Positions 17,144 through 24,504 of a DNA stretch of 64,000 bases are shown here, piece by piece. The DNA is from Enterobacteriaceae bacterium UBA7338. GTDB taxonomy: Bacteria; Pseudomonadota; Gammaproteobacteria; Enterobacterales; Enterobacteriaceae. Positions within the stretch are counted from its first letter, which is position 1. Every line of letters starts with the position of its first letter. The notes beneath the pieces were generated by a model. It was given only the letters and a program-made list of their open reading frames with translations, ran no database searches and was not told the origin of the DNA. The position numbers were made by a program, and so were the translations under genes. Location of the stretch: contig DKPJ01000011.1 in NCBI GenBank assembly GCA_002480085.1, positions 178,389 to 242,388 on the forward strand. The letters are read 5' to 3'.

Positions 17144-18193
17144 ATGCCAGTGTTACACAACCGCATTTCGAATGAGGAGCTGAAAGCGCGTATGCTTGCT
17201 GAAACCGAGCCGCGCATCACTGTCTCATTCTATCAATACTTTACCATTGTCGATCCGCAGGCTACCCGTGACGAGCTGTACAAGGCGCTAACCGCGCTGA
17301 ACGTTTTTGGCCGCGTCTATCTGGCCCACGAGGGGATTAATGCCCAGGTCAGCGTTCCGGAGAGCCAGTTCGATGCCCTGCGCGCCTGCCTCTATGCCTT
17401 TGACCCGGCGCTGGACGGCCTGCGCCTGAACGTGGCCCTCGATGACGATGGAAAATCGTTCTGGGTGCTGCGCATGAAGGTACGCGAACGCATCGTCGCA
17501 GACGGTATCGACGATCCCACCTTTGACGCCAGCGACGTTGGCGATTACCTGAAAGCGGCGGAAGTCAACGCCATGCTGGACGATCCCGACGCGATCTTTA
17601 TCGATATGCGCAACCACTACGAATATGAAGTGGGGCATTTCGAGCAGGCGCTGGAGATCCCGGCCGATACCTTCCGCGAGCAGCTGCCGAAGGCGGTCGA
17701 GATGATGCAGGAGCACAAAGATAAGAAGATCGTGATGTACTGCACCGGCGGCATCCGCTGTGAGAAGGCCAGCGCGTGGATGAAGCACAACGGCTTCAAT
17801 AAGGTCTGGCATATTGAGGGCGGCATCATCGAGTACGCTCGCCGGGCGCGGGAGCAGGGTCTGCCGGTACGCTTTATCGGTAAGAACTTTGTTTTTGACG
17901 AGCGGATGGGGGAGCGCATCTCTGAGGATGTGATCGCCCACTGCCACCAGTGCGGCACGCCGTGCGATAGCCATACCAACTGCCTGAACGACGGCTGCCA
18001 CCTGCTGTTTATTCAGTGCCCGTCTTGTGCAGAGAAGTATAAGGGCTGCTGTAGCGAGCTGTGTCAGACGGAGCGTGAGCTGCCGGAAGAGGAGCAGCGT
18101 CGCCGCCGGGCGGGACGTGAGAACGGGAATAAGATCTTCAATAAATCCCGTGGTCGTCTGAATACCAAACTGGGCATTCCGGACCCGGAGTAA
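17144..18193 (+). CDS. trhO: tRNA U34 hydroxylase TrhO
   Basis: Rhodanese-fold enzyme (formerly YceA) that makes 5-hydroxyuridine at tRNA position 34 with oxygen. The ATG at 17144 (MPVLHN) gives 349 residues; the E. coli protein has 350. An N-terminal ferredoxin-like domain (about 1-120) precedes the rhodanese domain with active-site loop YCTGGIRC (about 178-185), then a Cys-rich zinc-binding tail (CHQCGTPCDSHTNC, CPSCAEKYKGCCS). The start has an AGGAAA site. Confidence 0.95.
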   Translation: MPVLHNRISNEELKARMLAETEPRITVSFYQYFTIVDPQATRDELYKALTALNVFGRVYLAHEGINAQVSVPESQFDALRACLYAFDPALDGLRLNVALDDDGKSFWVLRMKVRERIVADGIDDPTFDASDVGDYLKAAEVNAMLDDPDAIFIDMRNHYEYEVGHFEQALEIPADTFREQLPKAVEMMQEHKDKKIVMYCTGGIRCEKASAWMKHNGFNKVWHIEGGIIEYARRAREQGLPVRFIGKNFVFDERMGERISEDVIAHCHQCGTPCDSHTNCLNDGCHLLFIQCPSCAEKYKGCCSELCQTERELPEEEQRRRRAGRENGNKIFNKSRGRLNTKLGIPDPE

Positions 18194-18204
18194 GGGTTGC
18201 AAGC

Positions 18205-18226
18205 CTGCCGGGAGCGATCCCGGCAG
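18205..18226. terminator. Hairpin between converging trhO and yceI
   Basis: A perfect 9-bp stem CTGCCGGGA/TCCCGGCAG closes on a GCGA loop. There is no long T-run on either side, so it may act as an mRNA-end stabiliser or a weak bidirectional terminator. Confidence 0.65.
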
Positions 18227-18244
18227 AGCGTCTGCGAGGCGGCG

Positions 18245-18820
18245 TTATTTCTTGCGCACGCCCTCAACGGAGATAATCAGATCCACTTCCTGCGATGCCG
18301 GACCCAGATCGGTGTTGATGTTGAAGTCCTTCAGCTTGATTTTACCCTCTGCTTCAAAGCCTGCACGGACGCCGCCCCACGGATCGTCACCCTGACCAAT
18401 CAGCTTCGCTTCCAGCGTAACCGGCTTGGTGACGCCGTTCAGGGTCAGGTTCCCGGTGATATCCAGCTCGTCGCCATCTTTCTTCACGCCGGTAGAGGCG
18501 AAGGTCGCCTGCGGGAATTTTGCTACGTTAAGAAAGTCCGCGCTGCGCAGGTGTTTATCACGCTCGGCGTGGTTAGTATCGACGCTGTTGGTGTTAATGG
18601 TGACGTTTACCTTATCCGCAGCCGGATTCTGTTCGTCAAAGGTAAAGGTCCCGTCGAAGTCTTTAAAGGTGCCGTAGAGCCAGCTGTAGCCAAGATGCTG
18701 AATACGGAAGTTAACGAAGGCGTGCTGGCCCTCTTTATCGATTTTGTAGTCAGCGGCTACAGCGGAACCGGTTGTGAACAGCAGCGCACCGAAGGTTAAT
18801 GCCAGCAGGTTTTTCTTCAT
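18245..18820 (-). CDS. yceI: Periplasmic YceI-family lipid-binding protein
   Basis: Periplasmic lipocalin-like beta-barrel of 191 residues; family members bind polyisoprenoids. In E. coli yceI is induced by high pH and osmotic stress. The signal peptide ends GSAVAA (about residue 22), followed by DYKIDKEGQHAFVNFRIQHLG. The start at 18820 is set by the signal peptide and E. coli length; the frame is open upstream but runs inside yceJ. It begins one base after the yceJ stop (TAAGATG), so the two genes are probably translated together. Confidence 0.94.
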   Translation of the reverse strand: MKKNLLALTFGALLFTTGSAVAADYKIDKEGQHAFVNFRIQHLGYSWLYGTFKDFDGTFTFDEQNPAADKVNVTINTNSVDTNHAERDKHLRSADFLNVAKFPQATFASTGVKKDGDELDITGNLTLNGVTKPVTLEAKLIGQGDDPWGGVRAGFEAEGKIKLKDFNINTDLGPASQEVDLIISVEGVRKK

Positions 18821-18821
18821 C

Positions 18822-19388
18822 TTATGCTCCAGAGTCAGGGGACGATTTACCCAGCATTCGTTTGAGGGTGTCGTCTTTATCAATAAAGTGGTGTTTAAGG
18901 GCCGCCAGGGCGTGCAGCACGGAGAGAATGACCACGCTCCATGCCAGCCACAAATGTAGAGTGCCCGCCAGATCGGCCTGTGCGCCCGCATCGGCCAGCG
19001 TTGCCGGGATCTCAAACAGGCCAAATACGCTGATGGGTTTTCCGTCAGCGGTAGAGATCAGGTATCCGCTGATGACAATGGCGAACAGCAGGGCGTAGAG
19101 AGTGATATGCGCAGCAATGGCGGCGACGTGAGTAAGGCGGGAGCAAGAGGCTAATGCTCTGGGCGGCGGCGAGAGATGACGCCAGATCAGGCGTACCACC
19201 AGGCCCATCATCAGCAGTACGCCAATGCTTTTATGCAGCTCCGGGGCCTGATGATACCAGCCGTCATAATAGCTGAGGGTTACCATCCACAGGCCAAGGG
19301 CAAACATGCCGTAAACCACAACGGCAATCAGCCAGTGTAACGCAATAGAGACCGCGCCATAGCGGCGAGCAGAATTACGCAGTTGCAT
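18822..19388 (-). CDS. yceJ: Cytochrome b561 homologue YceJ
   Basis: Inner-membrane di-haem cytochrome b561 family protein with four helices and paired His ligands (ALHW, ELHKS, HITLY, LHALAALKHH). It may pass electrons from the quinone pool to peroxide or to its partner YceI; the physiological role is not settled. The ATG at 19388 gives 188 residues and aligns exactly with the E. coli start; in-frame starts at 19400 and 19406 are possible and no candidate has a strong ribosome site. Confidence 0.9.
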   Translation of the reverse strand: MQLRNSARRYGAVSIALHWLIAVVVYGMFALGLWMVTLSYYDGWYHQAPELHKSIGVLLMMGLVVRLIWRHLSPPPRALASCSRLTHVAAIAAHITLYALLFAIVISGYLISTADGKPISVFGLFEIPATLADAGAQADLAGTLHLWLAWSVVILSVLHALAALKHHFIDKDDTLKRMLGKSSPDSGA

Positions 19389-19657
19389 AAAGTTAACCAT
19401 ACTCAAATATAAAGTTAACTTAAAATGGCCTGCAAAAAATATTAATGCAACTTAAAAATAACAAAACCGGGAGCTATTTTATTTCATTCAACTTTTTTGC
19501 GTTAGTTTGACTTATGATTGTCAATGATTTCGTTTTATTGTCAGAGGTTATGCTATTTCATTGAGGCTGGAAGCAGATTAGCCTGCTTATCCTCATTCAA
19601 AAAAACTGGCTTAAATTGAGATTTTATTAAAGTAATGTCAACTTTTGTCAATATTAC
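19389..19657. other. AT-rich gap upstream of yceJ
   Basis: This gap of about 270 bp contains the yceJ promoter region and the sequence after yceO. An imperfect hairpin (19563-19594: GAGG, AAGCAG / CTGCTT, CCTC) precedes a short A-run. No open frame or recognisable operator was found. Confidence 0.5.
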
Positions 19658-19774
19658 CTATCCGGCATAGATTATATAAATAAGATCAATCAACGCCAGT
19701 AGCGACCAGAAGGCAATATAGACCATCAAATGTTCACGAACGTTTTCAGTCAACCAGGTAATTAGCCGGCGCAT
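19658..19774 (-). CDS. yceO: Tiny membrane protein YceO
   Basis: A 38-residue reading frame beginning MRRLITWLTENVREHLM and ending IIYAG, with one hydrophobic helix (about residues 17-36). GGAG lies five bases before the ATG. Position (between yceJ and solA, same strand) and sequence fit E. coli YceO, a small membrane protein linked to biofilm formation in a mutant survey; this copy is a little shorter. Function is otherwise unknown. Confidence 0.8.
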   Translation of the reverse strand: MRRLITWLTENVREHLMVYIAFWSLLALIDLIYIIYAG

Positions 19775-19800
19775 CTTTTCTCCATGGACAATTAAGCGTG

Positions 19801-19822
19801 AAAAGGCCCGCAAGGGCCTTTT
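19801..19822 (-). terminator. Terminator after solA
   Basis: AAAAGGCCC and GGGCCTTTT flank a GCAA loop directly after the solA stop (minus strand). The T-run reading leftwards ends the solA transcript before yceO. Confidence 0.88.
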
Positions 19823-19824
19823 GC

Positions 19825-20946
19825 TTATCCTGCCATGAAACGTCGTAGCGAAAACGGGGCTAAATCAAAAGTTGAGGTTTTACCCGCCGCAAAGCCAGCC
19901 GCGATTTCACCCAGTACCGAAGCAAACTTAAATCCATGTCCGCTTAGACCGGTGATCACCAGCGTGCTGTCGCTCCCAGGCAGCGTATCGATGATAAAGT
20001 CCTCATCCGGCGAGTTATCGTAGGTGCAGGCTGCGCCATACAGGCAGCCGCCGATGCCGGGCAGGCACTGGCGCAGGAAGGGGAAGCACTCAGAGCCATC
20101 GGTAGCGACGCGGCCAAAGGGCACGCGCTCATCCTCGGTGCTGATAGCTTGTCCGCCGTTATGCCTGCCAATTTTCAGCGCATCGTCTTCTGCCGGAAAA
20201 CCGTAGTACTGGTCGCCATTGGCCAGCTCGCCGGTAAAGGCCGGGAAGTTGTTTTTACGGCTGTAGCGGCCGTCGGCCTGATACCAGGCAAAGACCTTAC
20301 GCACAGGCTGAATGGGCAGGGAGGGGAGCAGCTGTTTTACCCAGGTACCGGCACTCACCAGCAGCTTCGTACCCTGATACTCGCCGTCGGCGGTCTCTAC
20401 GGTTACCCCGTCATCATGGTGATGGATCGCCGTTACCGGGCAGTTGAAGAGCTGGGCGCAACCGGCCTCGCGGGCGAGGCGGATCCAGGTTTTTATCGCC
20501 AGCTCGCTCTTTAACACCCCGGAGTTGGCTTCAAACAGGGCGATGTAGTCATCAGGCACGCGAAATTCAGGCCAGCGGGCCATCAGCGTCGCGGCGTCGA
20601 GCTGCTCAACGTCAAGGTTAAACTGCTTAGCGCTCTGGGCAACGTTCCGCAGAAAGTCAGAGTCGGCAGGACCAAGGTTGACCACGCCGCTGCGGATAAA
20701 CACCTCTTCACCGCTCTCCGCCGCCAGCTGCTCCCATAGCGCCTGCGCCCTGAGCACCAGCGGAACATACTTCTCGCCTTCGCCGTAGGCGTGGCGAATC
20801 AGCCGCGTATCGCCGTGGTGGCTACCCTGCTGGTGGGGCGGCATATGGGCATCGGTCATCAGCACCTTTAGCCCCGCCCGGGTGACATAATAGCCCGCCG
20901 CCGCGCCGACTGAACCGCTGCCGATAATAATGAGATCGTATTTCAT
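19825..20946 (-). CDS. solA: N-methyl-L-tryptophan oxidase
   Basis: Flavoenzyme of the monomeric sarcosine oxidase family, 373 residues (372 in E. coli), oxidising N-methyl-L-tryptophan and, weakly, sarcosine. The dinucleotide-binding motif GSGSVGAAAG is at residues 9-18, and the Cys in GAACTYDNSPDEDF is the expected covalent FAD attachment site. The flavin-contact motif GLSGHGFKFAS is near the C terminus. bssS lies upstream on the same strand but is separated by a terminator. Confidence 0.95.
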   Translation of the reverse strand: MKYDLIIIGSGSVGAAAGYYVTRAGLKVLMTDAHMPPHQQGSHHGDTRLIRHAYGEGEKYVPLVLRAQALWEQLAAESGEEVFIRSGVVNLGPADSDFLRNVAQSAKQFNLDVEQLDAATLMARWPEFRVPDDYIALFEANSGVLKSELAIKTWIRLAREAGCAQLFNCPVTAIHHHDDGVTVETADGEYQGTKLLVSAGTWVKQLLPSLPIQPVRKVFAWYQADGRYSRKNNFPAFTGELANGDQYYGFPAEDDALKIGRHNGGQAISTEDERVPFGRVATDGSECFPFLRQCLPGIGGCLYGAACTYDNSPDEDFIIDTLPGSDSTLVITGLSGHGFKFASVLGEIAAGFAAGKTSTFDLAPFSLRRFMAG

Positions 20947-21011
20947 AAGGCTCTCCTGGCAAACACTGTGCTCAGGAGAGTAATTAACCCGTTGGCGTTA
21001 TACAAGCCACA

Positions 21012-21040
21012 ATTAAATAAGGCACCCTTAAGGTGCCTTT
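21012..21040 (-). terminator. Terminator after bssS
   Basis: An 8-bp stem AAGGCACC/GGTGCCTT followed on the minus strand by TTATTTAATT lies 22 bases after the bssS stop. Confidence 0.8.
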
Positions 21041-21061
21041 CGGTTGAAAAATGAGCATTCA

Positions 21062-21334
21062 CTAATGCCGCCTGTACTCGTTTTCCTGGTAGTCGCCAGA
21101 TTCGATCTTGGCAATGCCGGCTTCTAAAATCGATATAAATTGACGGGCAACGTCGGTCGTTAACCACAGAGTCTGTCCGACCTCAGTGTCGTCACGGTCG
21201 GCAGTGTCATTACGGTCAGCGTAGTTCGGGGTCTGGTAGTGCAGGCGCAGCATCAGCGCATCGTAGCTGTCCACGGTGCTGATGTCCCACCCTACAAGCG
21301 GATGGGTTTGAATGACTTCATTATTTTTTACCAT
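21062..21334 (-). CDS. bssS: Biofilm regulator BssS
   Basis: Small cytosolic protein of 90 residues that in E. coli influences biofilm formation, indole uptake and AI-2/cAMP-linked gene control. N terminus VIQTHPLVGWDISTVDSYDA and C terminus TEVGQTLWLTTDVARQF are almost identical to E. coli BssS (84 residues). The extra six residues are the second copy of an imperfect ADRNDT/ADRDDT tandem repeat encoded by two 18-bp units (21185-21220). Confidence 0.94.
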   Translation of the reverse strand: MVKNNEVIQTHPLVGWDISTVDSYDALMLRLHYQTPNYADRNDTADRDDTEVGQTLWLTTDVARQFISILEAGIAKIESGDYQENEYRRH

Positions 21335-21346
21335 TTTAACCCCCTA

Positions 21347-21392
21347 AATGCGTGTTTAAAGACAACGACTCTTGAGGTTCAATGCGTGTTTA
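21347..21392. repeat. Paired 12-bp direct repeats upstream of bssS
   Basis: AATGCGTGTTTA occurs at 21347-21358 and exactly again at 21381-21392, 34 bp apart (about three helical turns), in the bssS upstream region. It may be a binding site for a regulator; none is recognised. Confidence 0.5.
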
Positions 21393-21555
21393 TTGAAGCA
21401 ACTTAAGTATATCAATAATTAAGCAGATTGCGCTAATAAAAAAACAGGGGTCACTTTTTCTGAACTTTCTTAGAATTTTTTGAACAATAAAACGCCTAAT
21501 TACGGCTTATTTATTACAGGGATAAGCGGCACCATCAGAATAATGCCTAAAAGCG

Positions 21556-21578
21556 AAAAAAAGCCGGGGCGACCCGGC
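21556..21578 (-). terminator. Terminator after dinI
   Basis: GCCGGG/CCCGGC with a four-base loop is followed on the minus strand by seven T, 25 bases beyond the dinI stop. Confidence 0.9.
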
Positions 21579-21602
21579 AAAAGCACAATAGGGAAACAAC
21601 CA

Positions 21603-21848
21603 TTAATCCTGCGTAAACCAGTCGTCAGCGCTCTCCCAGGTTTGCTGGAGGATCTCGCTAACGCGTTCTTTATCACCTTTGGCACCGCCGAGAACAGACA
21701 GATTGTTGGCGGCTGCATAGCGGACAGTCACCTTGCCTTCGGTATCGGGATAGTCGCTCTGCAGACGGCGGGAGAGTTCGCTTGCCAGCGCGTCGATCGC
21801 GCCCGGTGGTAAGGGTGTTGTTTTGGCGATGGTTACTTCGATACGCAT
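21603..21848 (-). CDS. dinI: DNA-damage-inducible protein DinI
   Basis: SOS protein of 81 residues that binds RecA filaments, stabilising them at moderate levels and limiting UmuD cleavage. Conserved segments MRIEVTIAKT, LSRRLQSDYPD, VRYAAANNLSVLGG and the C-terminal TWESADDWF helix are present. A LexA box lies 20 bases upstream. Same length as E. coli. Confidence 0.96.
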   Translation of the reverse strand: MRIEVTIAKTTPLPPGAIDALASELSRRLQSDYPDTEGKVTVRYAAANNLSVLGGAKGDKERVSEILQQTWESADDWFTQD

Positions 21849-21867
21849 GATTGCCCCCTGGATGATG

Positions 21868-21887
21868 TACTGTGTTTTTATACAGTA
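21868..21887 (-). promoter_or_regulatory. LexA box of dinI
   Basis: TACTGT and ACAGTA flank an AT-rich centre (CTG-N10-CAG, 21870-21885), a near-consensus SOS box just upstream of dinI. It predicts strong LexA repression released by DNA damage. Confidence 0.93.
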
Positions 21888-21923
21888 TAGGCGAAGAACT
21901 TACAACAGGGGGCAGACTATTTT

Positions 21924-22970
21924 TTAGCGACGGATCCGCCAGTTAACGCGCTCACCGGCCAGGAAAGGGATCAGGGTGTCATCACTCAGGGCGATGCTTT
22001 CCGGCACCTGCTCCTCTTCACGGACCAGCTCAACGTAACCTTCGTTGACCGGCAGACCGTAAAAGCGTGGGCCGTTCAGCGAGCAGAAGGCTTCAAGGTG
22101 CGCCAGGGCGTTCATCTCTTCAAATACGGTGGCGTAGCTGGCCAGCGCCGTCGGGGCGTTGAAACAGCCTGCACAGCCGCAGCTGGTCTCTTTACGCAGG
22201 CGGGCGTGCGGGGCGGAATCGGTGCCAAGGAAGGCGCGCTCGAAGCCGCTGGCCACCAGCTCACGCAGCGCCTGCTGATGAACGTTACGCTTCAGGATCG
22301 GCAGGCAGTAGAGGTGCGGACGCACGCCGCCCACCAGCATATGGTTGCGGTTGAACATCAGATGCTGCGGGGTAATGGTAGCCGCCAGCAGCTCGTTACC
22401 CTCACGCACATAGTCAGCCGCATCTTTGGTGGTGATGTGCTCAAACACCACCTTAAGCTCCGGCAGGCGCTGGCGCAGCGGCTCCATCACCGTTTCAATA
22501 AAGCGCGCCTCGCGGTCAAAAATATCGATCTCGGCGTGGGTCACTTCGCCGTGCACCAGCAGCGGCATACCCAGCGTCTGCATGCGCTCGAGCACCGGCA
22601 TGATAGCGTCAATGCTGGTGACCCCGTGGCTGGAGTTGGTGGTAGCGTTAGCGGGATAGAGCTTGGCGGCGGTAAAGACGCCCTCTTTAAAGCCGCGCTC
22701 GACCTCGTTGGGATCCAGCGAGTCGGTGAGGTAACAGGTCATCAGCGGGGTAAAGTCGTGGCCGGCAGGGACGGCAGCCAGAATACGCTGGCGGTAGGCG
22801 ATGGCGGCATCGACGGTGGTCACCGGCGGCGCCAGGTTTGGCATCACGATAGCGCGGCCATAGGTTTCACTGGTGTAGGGCACGACAGTCTTCAACATAT
22901 CGCCGTCGCGCAGATGTACGTGCCAGTCGTCAGGGCGGCGAATTTTTAAAACCTGGGGTTGTGCTGTCAT
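21924..22970 (-). CDS. pyrC: Dihydroorotase
   Basis: Third enzyme of pyrimidine synthesis, cyclising carbamoyl-aspartate to dihydroorotate. It has 348 residues as in E. coli. The zinc ligands are in DWHVHLRDG, the carboxylated lysine in FTAAKLYPA, and further His ligands in HGEVTH and FEHITT; the active-site Asp is in GTDSAPH. Expression is probably controlled by PurR and by pyrimidine-dependent start-site switching in the leader. Confidence 0.96.
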   Translation of the reverse strand: MTAQPQVLKIRRPDDWHVHLRDGDMLKTVVPYTSETYGRAIVMPNLAPPVTTVDAAIAYRQRILAAVPAGHDFTPLMTCYLTDSLDPNEVERGFKEGVFTAAKLYPANATTNSSHGVTSIDAIMPVLERMQTLGMPLLVHGEVTHAEIDIFDREARFIETVMEPLRQRLPELKVVFEHITTKDAADYVREGNELLAATITPQHLMFNRNHMLVGGVRPHLYCLPILKRNVHQQALRELVASGFERAFLGTDSAPHARLRKETSCGCAGCFNAPTALASYATVFEEMNALAHLEAFCSLNGPRFYGLPVNEGYVELVREEEQVPESIALSDDTLIPFLAGERVNWRIRR

Positions 22971-22974
22971 GGGA

Positions 22975-23023
22975 GTGCTCCGGCTGAGGTGAAATCAGTT
23001 ATGGCTGGTTTTATGCCGGGCAC
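22975..23023 (-). promoter_or_regulatory. pyrC leader switch hairpin
   Basis: On the minus strand GTGCCCGGC near the transcript 5' end (23015-23023) can pair with GCCGGAGCAC (22975-22984), which contains the pyrC ribosome site. In E. coli, transcripts starting at C under high CTP form such a hairpin and are poorly translated, while those starting at G further downstream escape. The same arrangement is visible here; the start points are inferred. Confidence 0.7.
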
Positions 23024-23032
23024 TAAGCATAG

Positions 23033-23048
23033 GCGTAAACGTTTTCGT
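23033..23048 (-). promoter_or_regulatory. PurR operator of pyrC
   Basis: Minus-strand ACGAAAACGTTTACGC matches the PurR consensus ACGCAAACGTTTGCGT at 13 of 16 positions and lies in the pyrC promoter, as in E. coli. Confidence 0.85.
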
Positions 23049-23075
23049 TTGCACTCTTTTCCTGCGGGGGCGAAC

Positions 23076-23098
23076 AAAAATGGGCGCACGCGGCGCCC
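23076..23098 (-). terminator. Terminator after yceB
   Basis: GGGCGC/GCGCCC with a five-base loop followed on the minus strand by ATTTTTG, just after the yceB stop. Confidence 0.8.
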
Positions 23099-23104
23099 GT
23101 CATG

Positions 23105-23665
23105 TCAGTTAACAAACGGAATAACAATCTCGCCTGCCTTGATCTCCAGCCCTTTGGCATATTTTTTTGCCAGAGCTTCACCTTTGCTGCTGTCTTCGCT
23201 CAGAACATAGGCAGGCTGCTGGTTAAAGTATTTTTGCAGCGCCTGATTCAGATAGGGGAGCAGGGTCTGTACTACCGGCTGCATCTTCTGCGGCATTACC
23301 GAGGCATCTACCACCTCCATCTGCTGGAGAAAAATGGCCCCTTGCTCTTTGTTAAAGACCGGCAGCGCCTTGAGCTTCAGCTTGACCGTGGCCTGCTGGC
23401 TGCCAAACAGCGAGTTGAGATCCAGTCCAGCGTCGCCAGAGAGCGTGACCTTGTTTGGATCTTCACGGCCAATGGCGCTGACCAGGTTATTTAGCACAAT
23501 ATGCGCATCCGCGACCCCCGGCAGACCAATGTCGCGGGAGAAGTTGTTATGTTTTTGCAGCGCCTGGTTGATCTCCTGCTCGCTGACGGTGTACTGGGTG
23601 AGCTGGTTGCAGCCCGCCAACAGGCCGCCTGCGACAAGCGCGGCGGCAAATAAAATCTTCTTCAT
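23105..23665 (-). CDS. yceB: Lipoprotein YceB (DUF1439)
   Basis: Predicted outer-membrane lipoprotein of 186 residues, the E. coli length. The signal peptide ends in LLAGC (lipid-bearing Cys about residue 19), followed by NQLTQYTVSEQEIN. The fold belongs to the SMP/YceB-like lipid-binding group; its role is not established. The ATG at 23665 starts right at the signal peptide; 13 upstream in-frame residues are not conserved. Confidence 0.92.
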   Translation of the reverse strand: MKKILFAAALVAGGLLAGCNQLTQYTVSEQEINQALQKHNNFSRDIGLPGVADAHIVLNNLVSAIGREDPNKVTLSGDAGLDLNSLFGSQQATVKLKLKALPVFNKEQGAIFLQQMEVVDASVMPQKMQPVVQTLLPYLNQALQKYFNQQPAYVLSEDSSKGEALAKKYAKGLEIKAGEIVIPFVN

Positions 23666-23791
23666 GGGATCCCTCAAAAGCCATCCATTGTGCCATCGTG
23701 ACACAAAGCAGTCTGGCGTGCCAGCAGGAGACGCAATAGCAGAAAAGGCTGAAAGCGGTGGCGGAAACCTGCGCTTCCGCCGGGCCGGGGG

Positions 23792-24439
23792 TTAAATAGC
23801 GATGGATGACAGAAGGTTAATTTGCGTCTGCTTGGCCATATTGTCGCGGTAGTCGGCGACGCGCGTTGGCCAGACGATACCGGGCACAATCGTCAGGTTA
23901 CGCAGCAGCGGGAAGAGGTGGATATCATCCTCGGAAAGCTCACCGTTAACCGCGTTGGGCTGAACAATATGCTTATCCAGATCGCGCAGATCGTCGCTGA
24001 TTTTTTTTACCAGCCCAGGAGTATGGGCAAGATGCTCGCTAAAGTCGCCGAGAGCCGCCTCTTTCTTATTGGTAAAGTAAGCCCGCGCTTCGGGCGTGGC
24101 AAACTCATCAAATGGCGCTTTGGCAAAGCGGGGGAGCAGCAGGCGGTTGGTATACTCGTTGACTTTACGTAGCCATGCCTCAATGGCTGGCTTCCGTGCG
24201 CCGGTAAGCAGCGGTTCGCCGTCGAGCTGGTCAACATATTTCACTATGTCCATGCTCTCGGCCATGTAGCGGCTGTCATCTTTTTGCAGGATCGGCGCCA
24301 TCTTCTGGCCGATCATGCGGGTGGGCGTGGCCTCATCATCGTTGAGCAGTACGTTGAGTTCGACGGGCAGATTCTTCAGGCCGAAGATCATACGGGCTTT
24401 CAGGCAGTACGGGCAGTGATCGTAAATATAGAGCTTCAC
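23792..24439 (-). CDS. grxB: Glutaredoxin 2
   Basis: Glutathione-dependent disulfide reductase of 215 residues with GST-like fold. The N-terminal thioredoxin-like domain has the dithiol active site CPYC at residues 9-12 and the cis-Pro region MAPILQKDD; the all-helical C-terminal domain ends TQINLLSSIAI as in E. coli. mdtH lies upstream on the same strand and a hairpin sits just before its ribosome site. Confidence 0.96.
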   Translation of the reverse strand: MKLYIYDHCPYCLKARMIFGLKNLPVELNVLLNDDEATPTRMIGQKMAPILQKDDSRYMAESMDIVKYVDQLDGEPLLTGARKPAIEAWLRKVNEYTNRLLLPRFAKAPFDEFATPEARAYFTNKKEAALGDFSEHLAHTPGLVKKISDDLRDLDKHIVQPNAVNGELSEDDIHLFPLLRNLTIVPGIVWPTRVADYRDNMAKQTQINLLSSIAI

Positions 24440-24453
24440 GTTTCCCCTCCAGG

Positions 24454-24475
24454 TGATGGTTATCCGTAACCATCA
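24454..24475 (-). promoter_or_regulatory. Perfect hairpin upstream of grxB
   Basis: A 9-bp perfect stem TGATGGTTA/TAACCATCA with a four-base loop ends four bases before the GGAGGGG ribosome site of grxB. There is no T-run. It may stabilise the grxB mRNA or affect initiation; this is inference. Confidence 0.5.
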
Positions 24476-24504
24476 GTATGGAAGAGAAAAAAGCGCCTTT
24501 CAAA

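Noticed and set aside
22098..22949. A 283-codon plus-strand frame over pyrC
   Set aside because: Fully antisense to pyrC, low-complexity Gly/His/Val composition, no ribosome site.
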